From Actinomycetota bacterium (GTDB lineage Bacteria > Actinomycetota > Actinomycetes > Nanopelagicales > Nanopelagicaceae), in contig RFSC01000026.1 in assembly GCA_009924185.1 (NCBI GenBank), positions 1 to 8,721 on the forward strand: 8,721 nt of DNA, given 5' to 3'. The first letter of the stretch is position 1, and every line of letters begins with the position of its first letter. This document shows, in pieces, positions 6,275 through 8,721 of this stretch. Below the pieces are notes generated by a model, which was given only the letters and a program-made list of their open reading frames with translations, made no database searches and was not told the DNA's origin. A program made the position numbers and the translations under genes.

Positions 6275-6956
6275 TGCGTGAGGATAGCAAGATACGAACC
6301 GCTCTTTTAGGGCGATCGGTAATTACTCCAAAAACCGCTCGGTTTCTGAGCCACTTCAAATCCACTTTGTCATTAACGGTCCAAAGATAAGCTCGATTGG
6401 GAGCGATGCGCTTGAGAACTCCAGGGTGTTTTCTGATGAGTTGGATATCTATCGCAAGATCTTTTGTCGGCCGGATAAAAAAACCCAGAGGATACTTGAC
6501 CACCTTCATTACCGGGTAAGCACTTTTTTTCATTCTTAGCACCGCCCAGTAAGAAAAAGACATAAGGCGAACCTCGATATTTGCTTCAGAAATCTCTTGC
6601 CCTCTGCTGTTTAGTAATCTCACTACCGCTTTTTCAATTGCTGCACCCGAGAGAACAGGATGTTTGGTCTCAATCAAGAGATCGATTTTGTTGGTTAATG
6701 CCAAATCCAATAACTCATTCAATGTTATTGCTGACGCAGCAGCCTGTAACTCCTTAAAAGTTGTTCGTGATAGAGCTTTTTTCTTACCTGTAATTCTGCG
6801 CAGAGTGCGATCGTGAAAACAAACTATCTCTTTATCTTTGGTTAATCTGACATCACATTCAAAACCATTTACTCCAGCTTCAATAGCTTTTTCGTAAGCC
6901 AGTCGGGTTGCCTCGGGGTATCGATGACTAAAGCCACGATGGGCAAATATCTTCAT
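6267..6956 (-). CDS. Glycerophosphodiester phosphodiesterase family protein (UgpQ-like)
   Basis: This 229-residue protein has a full GDPD TIM-barrel core: AHRG with catalytic His6-Arg7, metal ligands Glu33 and Asp35 in FECDVRLTKD, His48-Asp49 in CFHDRTLRRIT, IETKH with Glu96, LWTVND at 191-196 and the closing VITDRP at 211-216. The usual PENT/PEHT is PEAT here. There is no signal peptide or membrane helix, so the enzyme is probably cytosolic, like UgpQ, hydrolysing glycerophosphodiesters to sn-glycerol-3-phosphate and an alcohol. The basic C-terminus (RPKRAVRILLSSRNG) might touch the membrane. Its ATG overlaps the glycosyltransferase stop as ATGA, implying translational coupling. With a glycosyltransferase and a sugar kinase beside it, recycling of deacylated (glyco)phospholipid head groups is plausible, but that is inference. 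Confidence 0.9.
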   Translation of the reverse strand: MKIFAHRGFSHRYPEATRLAYEKAIEAGVNGFECDVRLTKDKEIVCFHDRTLRRITGKKKALSRTTFKELQAAASAITLNELLDLALTNKIDLLIETKHPVLSGAAIEKAVVRLLNSRGQEISEANIEVRLMSFSYWAVLRMKKSAYPVMKVVKYPLGFFIRPTKDLAIDIQLIRKHPGVLKRIAPNRAYLWTVNDKVDLKWLRNRAVFGVITDRPKRAVRILLSSRNG

Positions 6957-7720
6957 CGTCCGATTATGAAACGGGCGGCGTTAATGAATCCAACCCTGCC
7001 ATTTCTTGATTTGAGCAGAAACAGAGCCCGAGCAATCGGTGCGGCTGCGCCGAATACCCTGGTGAAAACCGCGGCTCGAGCGCTCAAGTCACGCTGGCTG
7101 CCCCATCCACTACCCGAGCTGTCCTTAGGATGAACAGCTACTGTCACGGGTAGAAATACCCCTCTCAAACCTTGCTTTAACGCATCGGTGATAAATATGT
7201 ACTCGTCGCCTAAATAATTTTCGACGCCGGCACCAAAATTCTCATCAAACTTAACTCCCTTGTCACGTATGGCATCCACTCGAACCATCATTTCGTAGGT
7301 GGCGGCTTTTGCAGAGTTAAAGTGGGTTAATTTCAGCCCTCGTTTTGGATAATTTTTTCGCAAAATACCCGTTTCATCTGAAGCTTGTGCCATAACTATT
7401 GCGCAATCAGGATGGGTTTCAAAGTAATGGATCATCTCCTGAATTCCAACTTCGTTAAAGGTGACATCATCATCGCCAAATAAAAGGTACTTACCAGAGG
7501 CATTTCGTAGCGCTGCATTTCTACTCTTTGCAACTCCGCGACTTTTTAGATGAATCAACTGCTCGTCTTCCATATCTAGAGAAACTTCTGATCCATTAGG
7601 AGATTGGACAATAACTATGATTTCTCTATCGGCTCTTTCCTGAGGGAACTTAATATTCTTTGCTCTTTGAGCCAATGTTGAATAGCCGATTGTTAACTTA
7701 AGCTCATTCGATGTCATCAT
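6953..7720 (-). CDS. Family 2 (GT-A fold) glycosyltransferase
   Basis: From the ATG at 7720 the protein has 255 residues. It opens with LKLTIGYSTLAQRAKNI, the first strand of a GT-A fold. GVAKSRNAALRNASGKYLLF leads to the metal and nucleotide-sugar binding FGDDDV (DxD type; Asp83-85 in this numbering), the standard GT2 arrangement. ENYLGDEYIFITDALKQG supplies the acidic catalytic-base region and LPVTVAVHP the following strand with its His. The C-terminus has one hydrophobic, Arg-flanked stretch (VFGAAAPIARALFLLKSR) that may attach to the membrane. Start choice is uncertain: an ATG at 7750 would overlap the upstream gene by 47 bases, one at 7717 by 14; none has a ribosome binding site. I chose 7720 because conserved sequence begins shortly after it. 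Donor and acceptor are unknown; cell-surface glycan or glycolipid assembly is likely. Confidence 0.85.
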   Translation of the reverse strand: MMTSNELKLTIGYSTLAQRAKNIKFPQERADREIIVIVQSPNGSEVSLDMEDEQLIHLKSRGVAKSRNAALRNASGKYLLFGDDDVTFNEVGIQEMIHYFETHPDCAIVMAQASDETGILRKNYPKRGLKLTHFNSAKAATYEMMVRVDAIRDKGVKFDENFGAGVENYLGDEYIFITDALKQGLRGVFLPVTVAVHPKDSSGSGWGSQRDLSARAAVFTRVFGAAAPIARALFLLKSRNGRVGFINAARFIIGR

Positions 7721-8489
7721 CAACAACAGTTCTGGAGTTTGATTTGGCATAACGCATCAAAGATCTGGAGGCGTTGGAGATAACTGAGTTCTGCAATCTA
7801 GCGCCGAGGAAAATCACCAAGGTGTTAGCTGGAGTAATTTGACCATCGATACTCAAGAACAGCAGTAGTCCCAACAAAAACAAGGTACCAGCGCCAGAAC
7901 TTAACGCTCCAGTCTCGGCGGCCTTAATCCTCACCGCATAACGCTTATCTGGCTTAACCTTTTTCTTCCCTCCCATAGCGGTTAATTCAGCTTGAATCGC
8001 GATTTGTTTGCGGAAGAGATTTCCCACTACCTGCAAAACCAGCAGCAAAACAACGGTGTTTACGATTGCAAACAAGGGGTTTAGAAAAAGGAAGAAAAGC
8101 AGGATTGCGACTAATTGAGTGCCGAGGCTGAGGATATTGGTCAGCTCAAAGGCCATGGCCCACTCTCGATTTTCCTCTTTCATAGTGCGATCCTTCTTTG
8201 CTGCGCGGAAGGATCGAGCAAAGGCTTTAACCCGATAATTTCTCTGGTAATACTGACTTACCCGGGTCACCATGAAGAACGCAAAAAAGCCAATCACTGC
8301 AAGGGTCAGGGCCTTGGAGTCAAAATCTCCCTCATGTAGAACCAGAGTGGCAAAAAACTTCATAACCAATAGCTCTGAAACTGAAATTGTCGCAGCGATT
8401 AAAGATAAAAAGATTAAGACAAATCTAAATCTTCCTTTTGGAAACAAGTGCCTGAAGCCAGCGATCATTTCACGACAGATAAAGAGCAT
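7704..8489 (-). CDS. Six-helix membrane protein resembling an ABC-exporter transmembrane domain, no ATPase domain
   Basis: This 261-residue protein is strongly hydrophobic with basic loops. Six probable helices lie at about 22-44, 62-80, 121-139, 141-160, 200-216 and 222-240. The spacing, with a long polar segment between helices 2 and 3 and another between 4 and 5, is that of a type-1 ABC exporter transmembrane domain such as the flippases of the PglK/MsbA class. Phrases like LIAATISVSELLVMKFFATL and GQITPANTLVIFLGARLQN followed by SRSLMRYAKSN also resemble those proteins. The gene ends (VVDDDIE) where an exporter would continue into its ATP-binding domain, and the following frame is a glycosyltransferase, with no Walker motifs. 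The assignment is by pattern only; an unrelated membrane protein is possible. Its ATG follows AGGGG by 7 bases and lies 3 bases after the previous stop. Confidence 0.7.
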   Translation of the reverse strand: MLFICREMIAGFRHLFPKGRFRFVLIFLSLIAATISVSELLVMKFFATLVLHEGDFDSKALTLAVIGFFAFFMVTRVSQYYQRNYRVKAFARSFRAAKKDRTMKEENREWAMAFELTNILSLGTQLVAILLFFLFLNPLFAIVNTVVLLLVLQVVGNLFRKQIAIQAELTAMGGKKKVKPDKRYAVRIKAAETGALSSGAGTLFLLGLLLFLSIDGQITPANTLVIFLGARLQNSVISNASRSLMRYAKSNSRTVVDDDIE

Positions 8490-8492
8490 CGC

Positions 8493-8721
8493 TTAACCCC
8501 TGTCTAACTTTCTAGATCCCAGAATTGAGATTAGATGGCCAGCTGTTACAAATACCGCCAAATAAATACCCCAATTAAGTAGATTTTCATTACCGTTAAA
8601 AATCGTGATGATGATTGCCATCTCAACTGAGTGAAATAGGCGCTGCACAGCAAAAATGCGAAATGGTGCTTTGGCGATACGCAACCAGCTCTTTGTGGGT
8701 ATTCCAATAGATTTTGCATCT
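8493..8721 (-). CDS. C-terminal part of an unrecognised membrane protein (5' end cut)
   Basis: The frame is open to the right edge and gives 75 residues ending ...ILGSRKLDRG before a TAA. An internal TTG at 8684 could be read as a start, but the frame upstream of it (DAKSIGIPTKSW) stays open, so I treat the gene as truncated by the window. Two hydrophobic stretches are visible, around VEMAIIITIF and NLLNWGIYLAVFVTAGHLISIL, joined by a short polar NGNEN turn, with a basic N-terminal side (IAKAPFRIFAVQRLFH). This would be a helical hairpin at the protein's C-terminus. Only 3 bases separate it from the next gene, so it belongs to the same operon. No family can be named. Confidence 0.6.
   Translation of the reverse strand, partial: DAKSIGIPTKSWLRIAKAPFRIFAVQRLFHSVEMAIIITIFNGNENLLNWGIYLAVFVTAGHLISILGSRKLDRG
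8497..8501 (-). promoter_or_regulatory. Ribosome binding site of the six-helix membrane protein
   Basis: AGGGG on the minus strand sits 7 bases before the ATG at 8489, a good Shine-Dalgarno position. It lies inside the last codons of the upstream gene. It is the clearest ribosome binding site in the window and fixes this start over the in-frame ATG seven codons downstream. Confidence 0.6.

Noticed and set aside
8493..8684. A complete 63-residue small membrane protein starting at TTG 8684
   Set aside because: The frame stays open upstream of the TTG to the window edge and no ribosome binding site precedes it; a truncated longer gene is more likely.
6267..8721. Possible laterally acquired island by base composition
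   Set aside because: Sample stretches are about 42-43% GC against about 45% in the aminotransferase gene; the difference is too small to support transfer, and no mobile element genes or repeats flank it.

Overview
The window looks like a piece of a compact, medium-GC actinobacterial genome. I infer a streamlined freshwater type (Nanopelagicales/acI-like). The reasons are a GuaB1-type enzyme known mainly from Actinobacteria, start-stop overlaps of 4 to 8 bases, promoters that appear to sit directly on start codons, and only about 240 non-coding bases. The organism is an inference from gene content and style, not a database result.

Region 1 (1-1404): guaB1 on the minus strand, cut by the left edge. 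It encodes an IMP dehydrogenase/GMP reductase-family enzyme with two CBS domains. A 42-base divergent gap separates it from the next operon and carries a -10 element for each direction; both genes may be read from leaderless transcripts.

Region 2 (1405-3958, plus strand): a three-gene ABC-2 transporter operon, one ATPase and two paralogous six-helix permeases, joined by 4-base ATGA/GTGA overlaps. It resembles the NodI/NodJ and DrrA/DrrB exporters; the substrate is unknown.

Region 3 (3959-5510, plus strand): the only real intergenic stretch, about 157 bases. It holds a probable promoter, a dyad around the -10 element and several small hairpins. It leads to a class-III PLP aminotransferase related to glutamate-1-semialdehyde aminomutase (HemL) but divergent from it. 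Its stop codon lies inside a 14-base perfect palindrome shared with the stop of the convergent ROK gene.

Region 4 (5507-8721, minus strand): a tightly overlapped five-gene operon. In transcription order it has the end of a membrane protein (cut by the right edge), a six-helix protein like an ABC-exporter transmembrane domain with no ATPase domain, a family-2 glycosyltransferase, a glycerophosphodiester phosphodiesterase, and a ROK sugar kinase resembling polyphosphate glucokinase. The mixture suggests envelope glycan or glycolipid synthesis and turnover, but no substrate can be read from the sequence.

No tRNA, rRNA, CRISPR array, insertion sequence or phage gene was seen. The best candidates for something undescribed are the ATPase-less exporter-like protein in the glycan operon, the structured leader of the HemL-like enzyme, and the double leaderless divergent promoter.
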